Source of the DNA: Winogradskyella sp.
GTDB taxonomy: Bacteria > Bacteroidota > Bacteroidia > Flavobacteriales > Flavobacteriaceae
Assembly: GCA_013002225.1 (NCBI GenBank)
Contig: JABDKL010000201.1
Location: 1 to 59,731 of the forward strand
DNA length: 59,731 nucleotides
Reading direction: 5' to 3'
The notes beneath the pieces are model-generated. The model was not told the origin of the DNA, made no database searches, and saw nothing but the letters and a program-made list of their open reading frames with translations. The position numbers and the translations under genes are program-made. Positions 1 to 7,799 of the stretch are shown in pieces. The first letter of the stretch is position 1, and every line of letters begins with the position of its first letter.

Positions 1-840
1 GTTGGTGCCATTGCCATCTATTATCTTATTGAATAATCGTGCGGCTTGCTTAACTGTATTTCCTCCAAAAATGTCTGCTTCCTGAACTTTATCAATACCA
101 AGATCTTCTGGTGCAAATAAGGTTTCAGAAGTATTGGATATCACTTTCGTTTTTCCTGTTAAGGAAATTTCATCATAACCATCTAAGGCATGAACCACCG
201 CATAATTTTTGTCTGTTTCCTGATATAAATAACCATAAAGTCTTAGTAATTCTAAATTAAAAACACCGACTAATTGATTTTTTGGACATGCAGGATTTAC
301 CATAGGGCCTAGCATATTAAAAAATGTTTTAACGCCAAGTTCTTTTCTAATTGGCGCAACATTTTTCATAGCAGGATGAAATAACGGTGCATGCAAAACG
401 CAGATTCCAGCCTTATCTAAACTTTGATTTAGGAAGTCGATATTATTTGTAAATTTAATACCTAAATGTTCCATAACATTTGAAGATCCACAGGCAGAGG
501 ATACGCCATAGTTTCCATGTTTAGTAACCTTAACACCAGCGCCAGCAGTCACAAATGATGATATGGTAGAAATGTTGAAGGTATTTTTTCCATCTCCGCC
601 TGTACCACAGAGATCAATAGTATTATGGTCTTCTAAGTCTACAGGAATACATAGTTCTAACAAAGCATCTCTAAAGCCTCTAAGTTCTTGTAAGGTAATA
701 CTTCGCATCATATAAACTGTAAGAAAAGAAGCGATCTGGCTCTGATTATATTTGCCTTCTGAGATGTTTACTAAAACGTTTTTAGCTTCCAAACTCGATA
801 TATTTTCTTGGTTTATTAATCTATTTAAGATTTCTTTCAT
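1..840 (-). CDS. trpD: Anthranilate phosphoribosyltransferase TrpD, 3' end cut by window
   Basis: TrpD transfers phosphoribose from PRPP to anthranilate, the second step of tryptophan synthesis, in the cytosol. The reading frame starts at ATG 840 and stays open to the window edge, giving 280 codons; the family is about 330 residues, so roughly 50 C-terminal residues lie outside. The N-terminus MKEILNRLINQENISSLEA and the glycine-rich PRPP motif DLCGTGGDGKNTFN are clearly visible. It starts 2 bases after the trpG stop, so it is the third gene of the attenuated trpE-trpG-trpD operon. The first residues form the helical N-terminal domain of the family. The assignment is secure; only the 3' end is unseen. 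Confidence 0.95.
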   Translation of the reverse strand, partial: MKEILNRLINQENISSLEAKNVLVNISEGKYNQSQIASFLTVYMMRSITLQELRGFRDALLELCIPVDLEDHNTIDLCGTGGDGKNTFNISTISSFVTAGAGVKVTKHGNYGVSSACGSSNVMEHLGIKFTNNIDFLNQSLDKAGICVLHAPLFHPAMKNVAPIRKELGVKTFFNMLGPMVNPACPKNQLVGVFNLELLRLYGYLYQETDKNYAVVHALDGYDEISLTGKTKVISNTSETLFAPEDLGIDKVQEADIFGGNTVKQAARLFNKIIDGNGTN

Positions 841-842
841 AG

Positions 843-1409
843 TTACGAGTTAATCCAGTTTTTAAGAATTGTTTTACCGTTTGGTGTTAATACAGATTCT
901 GGATGGTATTGCACACCCTTTACATCATAAACCTTATGTCTTAGTGACATAATCTGCCCATTGTCATCATGCGATGTTGCCTCTAAACTTTCAGGTAAAT
1001 CTGTTTTCACTACCCAAGAGTGATAGCGACCAACTTCAAATGATTTGTCGAGACCTTTAAACAGGATTTCATCATTAACAGATAGTGTTACATTTGTTGC
1101 AACACCATGATATACTTCATTTAAGTTTTCTATTGTTCCGCCAAAGACTTCGCCAATAGCCTGTTGACCTAAACATACTCCTAAAATACTTTTAGTAGGA
1201 GCATAGGTTTTTATAATCTGTTTTAGCAGACCTGCTTCATCCGGGATTCCAGGGCCTGGTGACAATAATATTTTATCAAATGCCTCTATGTCTTCGATTG
1301 AAAGTTTGTCATTCCGTTTTACAGTGACTTCACAATCTAAATCCTCTAAATAATGGACCAGGTTGTATGTAAAACTGTCGTAATTATCTATGACTAATAT
1401 CTTTTTCAT
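843..1409 (-). CDS. trpG: Anthranilate synthase component II (glutamine amidotransferase) TrpG
   Basis: TrpG is the class I glutamine amidotransferase subunit that supplies ammonia to TrpE for anthranilate synthesis. From ATG 1409 the protein is 188 residues, MKKILVIDNYDSFTYN being the usual family N-terminus; a longer frame from 1427 overlaps trpE and is less likely. The catalytic triad is visible: Cys79 in GVCLGQQ, His169 and Glu171 in VQYHPES. The start lies 1 base after the trpE stop codon, which suggests translational coupling. It could in principle also serve para-aminobenzoate synthase as PabA, but the operon context favours TrpG. Confidence 0.95.
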   Translation of the reverse strand: MKKILVIDNYDSFTYNLVHYLEDLDCEVTVKRNDKLSIEDIEAFDKILLSPGPGIPDEAGLLKQIIKTYAPTKSILGVCLGQQAIGEVFGGTIENLNEVYHGVATNVTLSVNDEILFKGLDKSFEVGRYHSWVVKTDLPESLEATSHDDNGQIMSLRHKVYDVKGVQYHPESVLTPNGKTILKNWINS

Positions 1410-1410
1410 A

Positions 1411-2811
1411 TTAAATGTCTTTTGCATGTTCTATCGCTTTAGTAAGCGCACCAAGTTTATTGTATACCTCTTGTAATTCGTTATCTGGATGAGACTTAGC
1501 AACAAGTCCTGCGCCAGCCTGCCAAAATAGTTTATGGTTTTTACTTAGAAAAGTCCTAATCATAATGGCATGATTAAAATTGCCTTCAAAGTCCATAAAT
1601 CCTATGGCACCACCATAATATGCTCTACTTGTTTTTTCGTAACGTTCTATTAATTGCATAGCCATATGTTTTGGAGCACCACTTAAAGTACCTGCAGGAA
1701 ACGTGTCGGCTACGACCTGCATGGTATCAGTCCCGCTATGAATATCGCCCGTAACTTTACTTACCAGATGGATTACATGCGAAAAGAATTGCACTTCCCT
1801 ATAATTCTCTACGGTAACATTACTGCCATTTCTGCTGAGATCGTTTCTTGCTAGGTCAACGAGCATAACATGCTCACTATTTTCCTTTTCATCTTTAATT
1901 AATAATTCTGCTAACTCAGCATCCTTTAGATCATTACCAGTCCGTTTAAACGTCCCTGCTATGGGGTGTATTTCTGCTTTTTTATCACTAACTACTAACT
2001 GAGCTTCGGGAGAACTACCGAATATTTTAAAATTACCATAGTCAAAATAAAATAAGTAAGGCGAAGGATTAATACTTCTTAATGCTCTATATACATTAAA
2101 TTCGTCACCACTAAAGTTCTGTGAAAATTGTTTAGATAACACGAGTTGGAACACATCACCTCTGGCGCAATGCTTTTTTGCTAATTCTACCTGTTCCTTA
2201 TACGCATCATCTGTTAAATTAGATGATATTTCACCTTTAGTTTTAAAATCATAAGAGGCGTAGTGTCTGGTTTGAATGATTTGAAGAATTTCATCGATGT
2301 TATTTTCGGTATCGAAACAATGCGCAAAAATATAAGCTTCATTTTTAAAATGATTAATGGCGATTATGTTTTGGTAAACCGCATAATAAATATCTGGAAT
2401 ATCTACTGAGCCATCTTTTTTAGAAATCTCTATGTCTTCAAAATACTTTACAGCATCATAGGCTGTATAGCCAAAAATCCCATTATTAATAAATTTGAAA
2501 TCGTTATTAGTTTCCACCTTAAAACGTTGCGTGAATTTGTGTATTTCTTGCACAACACCAACCGTTTTAACATAGTTTTTTTTAGAGCTTCCGTCCGGAT
2601 ATTTTTGAGTTATAAGGCCGTCATTTACTTCAATGGAAGCAATAGGGTTGCAGCATATATAGGAGAAACTGTTATCATTGGCATGGTAATCACTACTCTC
2701 TAATAAAATACTATTAGGAAATTTATCTCTAATTTTTAAGTATATACTAACAGGAGTAATTGTGTCTGCTAGTATTTTTTTATAATGTGTGTATAAACTA
2801 AATGTTTTCAT
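1411..2811 (-). CDS. trpE: Anthranilate synthase component I TrpE
   Basis: TrpE converts chorismate and ammonia to anthranilate, the first committed step of tryptophan synthesis. The 466-residue length is normal for the family. Chorismate-binding motifs are present in the C-terminal half: PIAGTFKRTG, LVDLARNDLSRNG, and the TFPAGTLSGAPK block, followed by YGGAIGF. The N-terminal part carries an LLESSD segment typical of the tryptophan feedback site. It is the first structural gene after the trp leader peptide and attenuator at 2848-2963, so its transcription should rise when charged tRNA-Trp is scarce. ADIC or PabB activity is possible in principle but the neighbours make TrpE the clear choice. 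Confidence 0.96.
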   Translation of the reverse strand: MKTFSLYTHYKKILADTITPVSIYLKIRDKFPNSILLESSDYHANDNSFSYICCNPIASIEVNDGLITQKYPDGSSKKNYVKTVGVVQEIHKFTQRFKVETNNDFKFINNGIFGYTAYDAVKYFEDIEISKKDGSVDIPDIYYAVYQNIIAINHFKNEAYIFAHCFDTENNIDEILQIIQTRHYASYDFKTKGEISSNLTDDAYKEQVELAKKHCARGDVFQLVLSKQFSQNFSGDEFNVYRALRSINPSPYLFYFDYGNFKIFGSSPEAQLVVSDKKAEIHPIAGTFKRTGNDLKDAELAELLIKDEKENSEHVMLVDLARNDLSRNGSNVTVENYREVQFFSHVIHLVSKVTGDIHSGTDTMQVVADTFPAGTLSGAPKHMAMQLIERYEKTSRAYYGGAIGFMDFEGNFNHAIMIRTFLSKNHKLFWQAGAGLVAKSHPDNELQEVYNKLGALTKAIEHAKDI

Positions 2812-2847
2812 TTATATGCTGAATTTGTTTCAGTATTATTTTAAATA

Positions 2848-2879
2848 AAAAAGGCTTGTCGTGAATGACAAGCCTTTTT
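2848..2879 (-). terminator. trp attenuator (intrinsic terminator between trpL and trpE)
   Basis: A perfect 13-bp stem with a 6-base loop (arms 2848-2860 and 2867-2879) ends in a run of U on the minus-strand transcript. It lies between the trpL leader frame and trpE, so it can only act on the trp operon and fits a transcription attenuator. The stem is near-symmetric and would also work on the plus strand, but no plus-strand gene precedes it. Confidence 0.88.
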
Positions 2880-2906
2880 CTATACTTTTACATACTAAGG
2901 ATTAGT

Positions 2907-2963
2907 TCACGAACGTAAGTTTGCAAAATTCCACCACCAAGTATGATTTAATATTGTTTTCAT
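2907..2963 (-). CDS. trpL: trp operon leader peptide with three consecutive Trp codons
   Basis: A short frame on the minus strand runs ATG at 2963 to TGA at 2907-2909 and encodes the 18-residue peptide MKTILNHTWWWNFANLRS. Three adjacent TGG codons sit in the middle, which is the hallmark of ribosome-mediated attenuation of a tryptophan operon. It lies 28 bases before a strong intrinsic terminator and 96 bases before trpE. A Bacteroidota promoter ends only 8 bases before its ATG. The last codons (TCG TGA A, 2912-2906) are complementary over 7 bases to the loop and stem base of the terminator (2865-2859), a possible antiterminator pairing. The peptide itself needs no function. Confidence 0.88.
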   Translation of the reverse strand: MKTILNHTWWWNFANLRS

Positions 2964-2971
2964 CTGAATGT

Positions 2972-3003
2972 CAAAGATAGAGATGATAATTTGTAATCTC
3001 AAA
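2972..3003 (-). promoter_or_regulatory. trp operon promoter, Bacteroidota sigma type
   Basis: On the minus strand a TTTG box (3003-3000) is followed after 20 bases by TATCTTTG (2979-2972), an exact match to the TAnnTTTG -7 element. The expected start point lies about 5 bases beyond the box, close to the trpL ATG at 2963, so the leader frame would have almost no 5' untranslated region. Confidence 0.75.
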
Positions 3004-3065
3004 CATTTGAATTAATTTTTTGTTAATTATTAATTCCTATTCAAATGGATTAATAACTTTATCCT

Positions 3066-3608
3066 ATGAAGCGAATTATTTTTATATTTTGTCTTTTTAC
3101 TCTGTCGTGTAACAACAAGGCCTCAGACTCTAAACAGGCTAATTTGGATGATCAAGACAACAAAAGTAATGAGGTTGTAGATTCTAATATAGATCTAGAA
3201 ATTTACGATTATGATGGATTAAAACCACTTCTTTATAAGAGTGACGATAAGGTTCACGTGGTTAATTTCTGGGCGACCTGGTGTGCGCCGTGTATTAAGG
3301 AATTACCTTATTTCGAAACAGTAAATGAAACCTACGACGATAAAGGCGTGGAGGTGCTGTTGGTGAGTCTGGATTTTCCGAGACAGTATGAAACGCAACT
3401 GATTCCTTATATTAAAAAACACAAGCTAAAATCCAAAGTGGTAGCTTTTGATGATACAAACCAAAATCGTTGGATTCCAGCTATTAATGAGAATTGGTCA
3501 GGAGCTATTCCGGCCACAATAATTTACAAAGGCGATCAACGTAAGTTTTACGAACAGTCCTTTACATTAGAAGAATTAGAAACCGAATTAAAACAATTTA
3601 TAAATTAA
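3066..3608 (+). CDS. TlpA/ResA-like thioredoxin-fold lipoprotein
   Basis: This 180-residue protein carries a lipoprotein signal (hydrophobic run then LSC, lipidation Cys15), so it should be anchored facing the periplasm. A thioredoxin fold follows with the active site FWATWCAPC (Cys73, Cys76), the WCxPC pattern of the TlpA/ResA family, which reduces disulfides of cytochrome c apoproteins or other envelope thiols. The cis-proline segment is SGAIPATIIYK near residue 150. It starts a rightward run of thiol-related genes (redoxin, two rhodaneses, DsbD) 12 bases upstream of the next gene. DsbD, coded at 5249, is a plausible electron donor. The exact substrate cannot be told. Confidence 0.85.
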   Translation: MKRIIFIFCLFTLSCNNKASDSKQANLDDQDNKSNEVVDSNIDLEIYDYDGLKPLLYKSDDKVHVVNFWATWCAPCIKELPYFETVNETYDDKGVEVLLVSLDFPRQYETQLIPYIKKHKLKSKVVAFDDTNQNRWIPAINENWSGAIPATIIYKGDQRKFYEQSFTLEELETELKQFIN

Positions 3609-3620
3609 AAATATTGAATT

Positions 3621-4238
3621 ATGAAAACATTAAAATTATGTGTAGTTGTAGTCTTGGCATTAGCCTTAACTGCTTTTACGTTTAAATCGGATAGTGATGG
3701 TTACAAGGTTGGAGACATTGCAACAGATTTTAGTTTAGAAAATATCGATGGAAGCATGGTGTCCTTATCGGATTATAAAGATGCGAAAGGATTCATTGTC
3801 ATATTTACATGCAATACTTGTCCATATGCTGTGGCATACGAAGATAGAATTGTGGCTTTAGATAAAAAATATGCACCAAAAGGATATCCTGTGATAGCAA
3901 TTATGCCAAATGATACCGATATCAAACCTGGAGACAATCTGGAGGCAATGAAAGCGAGAGCAAAAGCAAAAGGATTTACATTTCCTTATTTAATTGATAA
4001 GGGTCAGGATATTTACCCACAATATGGTGCGACTAAAACACCGCATGTATATGTTTTACAAAAAACTGATAAAGGTAATGAGGTTAAGTATATTGGAGCT
4101 ATAGACGATAATTATAAGGACGCTTCGCAAGTCACTGAAAAATATACAGAAAACGCTGTGAATGCTTTATTAAATGGGAAGTCTGTTGAAACTACTCAGA
4201 CTCGCGCAATTGGCTGTTCTATTAAGGTTAAGAGTTAA
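3621..4238 (+). CDS. Exported redoxin/thioredoxin-family protein with CNTCPY motif
   Basis: A 205-residue protein with an N-terminal signal segment (about residues 1-22, ending near TAFTFKS) and a peroxiredoxin-like thioredoxin fold: DFSLENIDGS, then FTCNTCPYA with Cys64 and Cys67 as a CxxC pair, and KTPHVYVL as the cis-proline region. The CNTCPY signature is that of a widespread exported redoxin family of unknown substrate. A third cysteine is near the C-terminus (IGCSIK). It follows the TlpA-like lipoprotein by 12 bases, so both are probably co-transcribed, and a terminator stands downstream at 4286. A role in envelope thiol redox is inferred from fold and neighbours. Confidence 0.8.
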   Translation: MKTLKLCVVVVLALALTAFTFKSDSDGYKVGDIATDFSLENIDGSMVSLSDYKDAKGFIVIFTCNTCPYAVAYEDRIVALDKKYAPKGYPVIAIMPNDTDIKPGDNLEAMKARAKAKGFTFPYLIDKGQDIYPQYGATKTPHVYVLQKTDKGNEVKYIGAIDDNYKDASQVTEKYTENAVNALLNGKSVETTQTRAIGCSIKVKS

Positions 4239-4285
4239 TAACGTTCTTCTTACTGAAAGTTTATTAGCATTAAATTGTTAAAATT

Positions 4286-4317
4286 AAATCTGAAGTGTAA
4301 CACTTCAGATTTTTTTT
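4286..4317 (+). terminator. Intrinsic terminator after the redoxin gene
   Basis: A perfect 12-bp stem (4286-4297 with 4301-4312), 3-base loop, followed by an unbroken T run to 4317. It ends the TlpA-redoxin unit before the rhodanese genes. Confidence 0.85.
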
Positions 4318-4339
4318 CGTCTATATCATAAAGAAATGT

Positions 4340-4347
4340 TAATTTTG
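4340..4347 (+). promoter_or_regulatory. Probable -7 box for the rhodanese pair
   Basis: TAATTTTG matches TAnnTTTG and ends 19 bases before the ATG at 4367, just after a terminator. No clear TTG element was found at the -33 distance, so this is a moderate call. Confidence 0.45.
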
Positions 4348-4366
4348 CTTTAAATTTTAAGTTTAT

Positions 4367-4684
4367 ATGGCAGATTTATCACAGGAAGAATGGGCAAAGT
4401 CACTAGAAGAAGACAATAATTCAGTGATTTTAGATGTTAGAACTCAGGAAGAAGTTGATTTAGGAATTATTCCTAATGCAAAACATATTGATATCCATAA
4501 AGGTCAAGGATTTATCAATGAGGTCGAGGAATTAGACAAAAGTAAAAATTACTATGTGTATTGCAGATCTGGAGGGCGTAGCGCACAAGCATGTGCTGTG
4601 ATGAACCAGTTAGGATTTAATAATACTTATAATTTGGTTGGAGGCATTAATGAATGGCAAGGCCAAATAGAATCAAACCAATAA
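4367..4684 (+). CDS. Cytosolic single-domain rhodanese
   Basis: A 105-residue single rhodanese domain without signal peptide. The catalytic loop VYCRSGGRS places the persulfide-forming Cys at residue 66, followed by the Arg/Gly-rich anion-binding loop; VILDVRTQEEV is the CH2A-like motif of the fold. Such proteins move sulfane sulfur from donors such as thiosulfate or persulfides to thiol acceptors. The gene has its own -7 box and is followed after 10 bases by a second rhodanese with a lipoprotein signal, so the pair probably handles sulfur on both sides of the inner membrane. Donor and acceptor are unknown. Confidence 0.88.
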   Translation: MADLSQEEWAKSLEEDNNSVILDVRTQEEVDLGIIPNAKHIDIHKGQGFINEVEELDKSKNYYVYCRSGGRSAQACAVMNQLGFNNTYNLVGGINEWQGQIESNQ

Positions 4685-4694
4685 TAGTTTTGTT

Positions 4695-5105
4695 ATGAAA
4701 AGATTAAGTTTAATATGTTGTCTTCTATTGGCAGTTAGTTTTTATACAAGTTGTCTAGAAGCAAAAGAAGCGGCCACAGAAGTAAAATTGGTTTCTGCAG
4801 ATGAAATGCAGGCAATTTTAGAGCTAGAAGATGTTCAACTGGTCGATGTGCGAACGTCAAAAGAGTTTGATGAATCTCATATTCTCAATGCACAGAATAT
4901 AGACTTTAACTCGCCTACATTTGATGATGATATCGAAAAACTAGATAAGGCCAAACCCGTTATTTTATACTGTAAGGGTGGTGGAAGAAGTGCCAAGTGT
5001 GCAGAGAAACTTAAAGATGCAGGGTTTAAAAAAATATACGATTTAGAAGGCGGAATTTCTAAATGGCAGCATTCCGATAAATTAAAAATTGAGAGAAAAT
5101 CTTAA
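4695..5105 (+). CDS. Rhodanese-domain lipoprotein
   Basis: A 136-residue protein with a lipoprotein signal (cluster of leucines, lipobox YTSC, Cys20) and one rhodanese domain: QLVDVRTSKEFDESH and the catalytic loop LYCKGGGRSAKC with Cys93 as the sulfur carrier. It should act in the periplasm attached to a membrane. It is the second gene of a two-rhodanese unit and is closed by a terminator at 5113. The catalytic loops of the two proteins are alike (CRSGGRS and CKGGGRS), so they may have arisen by duplication, with the second one gaining export. Confidence 0.87.
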   Translation: MKRLSLICCLLLAVSFYTSCLEAKEAATEVKLVSADEMQAILELEDVQLVDVRTSKEFDESHILNAQNIDFNSPTFDDDIEKLDKAKPVILYCKGGGRSAKCAEKLKDAGFKKIYDLEGGISKWQHSDKLKIERKS

Positions 5106-5112
5106 CGACTAT

Positions 5113-5140
5113 AAACCGAACTTTTTGTTCGGTTTTTTTT
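5113..5140 (+). terminator. Intrinsic terminator after the rhodanese pair
   Basis: A 9-bp perfect stem (5113-5121 with 5127-5135), T5 loop, and a T run to 5140. It separates the rhodanese unit from dsbD. Confidence 0.85.
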
Positions 5141-5221
5141 ATAACTTAAATTATCAAATTAACAATTCTTAAGGTTTTTATAAAATATTTCAGTCATAGC
5201 TATTAATACATATACATCAAT

Positions 5222-5229
5222 TACATTTG
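5222..5229 (+). promoter_or_regulatory. Probable -7 box for dsbD
   Basis: TACATTTG, an exact TAnnTTTG match, ends 19 bases before the preferred dsbD ATG at 5249. The in-frame ATG at 5237 would sit at or near the start point. No convincing -33 element was seen. Confidence 0.5.
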
Positions 5230-5248
5230 TGATTTAATGTTTATTTGT

Positions 5249-7252
5249 ATGTCGATTAGAAAAGAGTTACTATTCTTCGTTTTGGCCATTGGCTTTTCTT
5301 TCAATTTATTTTCACAAATACTAGAACCTGTAAAATGGGAACATGAGGTTGAAAAAATTTCTGAAAAGGAATTTAATCTAACATTCACGGCCATTATCGA
5401 CGATGGGTGGTATATCTATTCTCAAACCCGCCAGGACGAAAATGGTTTTTCACCAACAACCGTATTTGAATTCAATACTGAAAGCGATGGCTACGAGTTA
5501 GTAGGCGTTACTTCCGAGCCAAGTGTAGCTCCAGTTTACGATACTATTTTTGAGGAGAACGTTGTAAAATTTAAAGATAAAGCAGATTTTAATCAAAGAA
5601 TTTCAATTTTAGCTGATGGTCTAAATCAAATTAAAGTTTTTGTGACCTATCAGACCTGTGATAATACCAAGTGTATTCCAGGAGATTACACATTTAATAT
5701 TTCGCTCGATGGTTCTATTGTAGAGCAAGAAGATATCAAAATTGATGATCGCAGTAAAGCACTTTCAGAAGCACTTGACTTAAATGTATCTGGATGGGAC
5801 AACTATGAAAAACAAACGGTTGAAGACAAAAGCTATTTTGGGATATTTATCCTAGGATTTTTAGGTGGACTTATTGCACTTTTAACACCATGTGTATTTC
5901 CAATGATTCCCCTAACGGTATCATTTTTTACCAAAGGATCTTCAGATGCTCGAAAAGGATTATTAAACTCTATTCTATACGGCTTCTTTATTTTTTTAAT
6001 TTATGTACTTCTCAGTTTACCCTTTCATGTAATGGACTCGCTTGATTCTGGTATATTAAATACGATATCGACAAATGTTACACTCAATATTATTTTCTTT
6101 ATAATTTTTGTCGTCTTCTCCTTTTCCTTTTTTGGATATTTTGAGCTTACCTTACCACAATCTTGGAGTGCTGCTATGGATAATAAAGCCAATAAAATTG
6201 GTGGCGTTTTTGGCATATTTTTTATGGCATTAACATTGGCGATCGTTTCTTTTTCTTGTACGGGCCCAATATTGGGAGGGCTACTTGGTAGTACAATGAC
6301 CTCAGATGCCAGCGCTATGCAACTTAGTATGGGAATGGGAGGCTTTGGATTGGCACTGGCCCTACCATTTACATTATTTGCTATGTTTCCAAAATGGCTT
6401 AATTCACTACCAAAATCTGGAGGTTGGTTAAATACAGTAAAAGTTGTTTTAGGATTTGTTGAGCTAGCATTAGCATTAAAATTCTTATCTAATGCAGATC
6501 TTGTTGAGCATTGGGGATTATTAAAGCGTGAAGTGTTTATAGGGCTTTGGATAATTATCGCTATTGGCTTGGCACTGTATCTTTTTGGTAAAATTAAGTT
6601 TCCGCATGATAGTCCTCTGGATAAATTAAGTAGAGGCAGAATTACGACTGGTATTCTGGTTGTTGCATTTATAATTTATTTATTGCCAGGCTTATCTAAT
6701 ACTAAATATGCGAATCTAAAATTACTGAGTGGTTTTCCACCACCAATGTTTTATAGTTTGTATGACAAAGCCTCGGAGTGCCCATTGGACTTAAATTGTT
6801 ATAAAGATCTGGTAGAAGGTGTCGCTGCTGCTAAACTAGAGAATAAACCAATTTTATTAGATTTTACGGGTTGGGCTTGCGTAAACTGTAGAAAAATGGA
6901 GGAGCAGGTTTGGAGCACCTCCGATGTTTATGAAATTTTAAAGGATGAGTATATAATCATTTCATTATACGTGGATGATCGCAAAATGCTTCCGGAAAAT
7001 GAACAGTTTAATTATTTAAGGGCAAACGGTACTGTTAAAACTATCGAGACCGTAGGAGATAAGTGGACCGCAATGCAAACTCTAAATTTTGAAGATAATT
7101 CGCAGCCCTATTACGTCTTATTAAATTCTGATATGGATTTGTTGAATGTTACCAACGCCTACGAATCTAATGCAGATGCCTATTTTAATTGGTTAAAAAC
7201 AGGGTTGAAAAACTATCACAAAGAACAATCTTCCACAACTATTTTTAACTGA
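5249..7252 (+). CDS. dsbD: Thiol:disulfide interchange protein DsbD
   Basis: DsbD carries electrons from cytosolic thioredoxin across the inner membrane to envelope proteins. The 667-residue chain has all three parts: a signal peptide and N-terminal alpha domain with a cysteine pair (Cys137 and Cys142 in TYQTCDNTKCIPG), a membrane beta domain with Cys215 (LTPCVFPMIP) and Cys337 (SFSCTGP), and a C-terminal thioredoxin domain with GWACVNC (Cys544, Cys547). Start 5249 (MSIRKELLFF) gives a clean signal peptide; an ATG 12 bases upstream is possible. Its position after two thioredoxin-fold genes and two rhodaneses, and before msrAB, fits a shared role in thiol repair. Confidence 0.93.
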   Translation: MSIRKELLFFVLAIGFSFNLFSQILEPVKWEHEVEKISEKEFNLTFTAIIDDGWYIYSQTRQDENGFSPTTVFEFNTESDGYELVGVTSEPSVAPVYDTIFEENVVKFKDKADFNQRISILADGLNQIKVFVTYQTCDNTKCIPGDYTFNISLDGSIVEQEDIKIDDRSKALSEALDLNVSGWDNYEKQTVEDKSYFGIFILGFLGGLIALLTPCVFPMIPLTVSFFTKGSSDARKGLLNSILYGFFIFLIYVLLSLPFHVMDSLDSGILNTISTNVTLNIIFFIIFVVFSFSFFGYFELTLPQSWSAAMDNKANKIGGVFGIFFMALTLAIVSFSCTGPILGGLLGSTMTSDASAMQLSMGMGGFGLALALPFTLFAMFPKWLNSLPKSGGWLNTVKVVLGFVELALALKFLSNADLVEHWGLLKREVFIGLWIIIAIGLALYLFGKIKFPHDSPLDKLSRGRITTGILVVAFIIYLLPGLSNTKYANLKLLSGFPPPMFYSLYDKASECPLDLNCYKDLVEGVAAAKLENKPILLDFTGWACVNCRKMEEQVWSTSDVYEILKDEYIIISLYVDDRKMLPENEQFNYLRANGTVKTIETVGDKWTAMQTLNFEDNSQPYYVLLNSDMDLLNVTNAYESNADAYFNWLKTGLKNYHKEQSSTTIFN

Positions 7253-7256
7253 TGTA

Positions 7257-7799
7257 TTAAGCTTTTAATTTGTCTGCATGTAGCTTCCTAAGCTTTGCAA
7301 GTTTTGGGTCAATTACAAAGCTACAGTAGCCAAAGCTCGGATTATTTTTATAAAAATCTTGGTGCTCTTTTTCAGCTTCATAAAAAGTCATAGCTTCTGA
7401 AATTTCGGTGACTATAGGATTATTGTAATACTGTGCTAATTCTATTAATAAAAGTGCTGCAGTTTCTTTTTGATTTTTGTTATGATAATAGATGACCGAA
7501 CGGTATTGCGTCCCGCGATCAGCACCTTGTTGGTTTAGTGTCGTAGGGTCATGAGTGGTCATAAAAATTAAAAGAATGTCCTTATAGGATATTATGTCGG
7601 CATCAAAGGTGATCTTAACAACTTCGGCATGTCCCGTTAATCCTGAGCATATTTCTCTATAAGTGGGACGCCCTGGGACATTACCACCAGAATATCCAGA
7701 TAGTACTTGTTTCACCCCTTTTACTTCTTGAAAAACAGCTTCTGTACACCAAAAGCAACCTCCGCCAACTGTAGCAATTTGTATGTTTTTACCTACCAT
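7257..7799 (-). CDS. msrA: Peptide methionine sulfoxide reductase MsrA
   Basis: MsrA reduces the S-epimer of methionine sulfoxide in proteins. The 180-residue chain has the catalytic motif GGGCFWCTEAVF with nucleophile Cys15, the GYSGG motif, and GHAEVVKITFD. No signal peptide is present, so it is cytosolic. It is translationally coupled to msrB: the msrB stop TAA and the msrA ATG share one base (TAATG). Its stop lies 4 bases from the dsbD stop on the opposite strand with no terminator between them. A second cysteine near the end (FGYCSF) may act as the resolving residue. Confidence 0.95.
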   Translation of the reverse strand: MVGKNIQIATVGGGCFWCTEAVFQEVKGVKQVLSGYSGGNVPGRPTYREICSGLTGHAEVVKITFDADIISYKDILLIFMTTHDPTTLNQQGADRGTQYRSVIYYHNKNQKETAALLLIELAQYYNNPIVTEISEAMTFYEAEKEHQDFYKNNPSFGYCSFVIDPKLAKLRKLHADKLKA

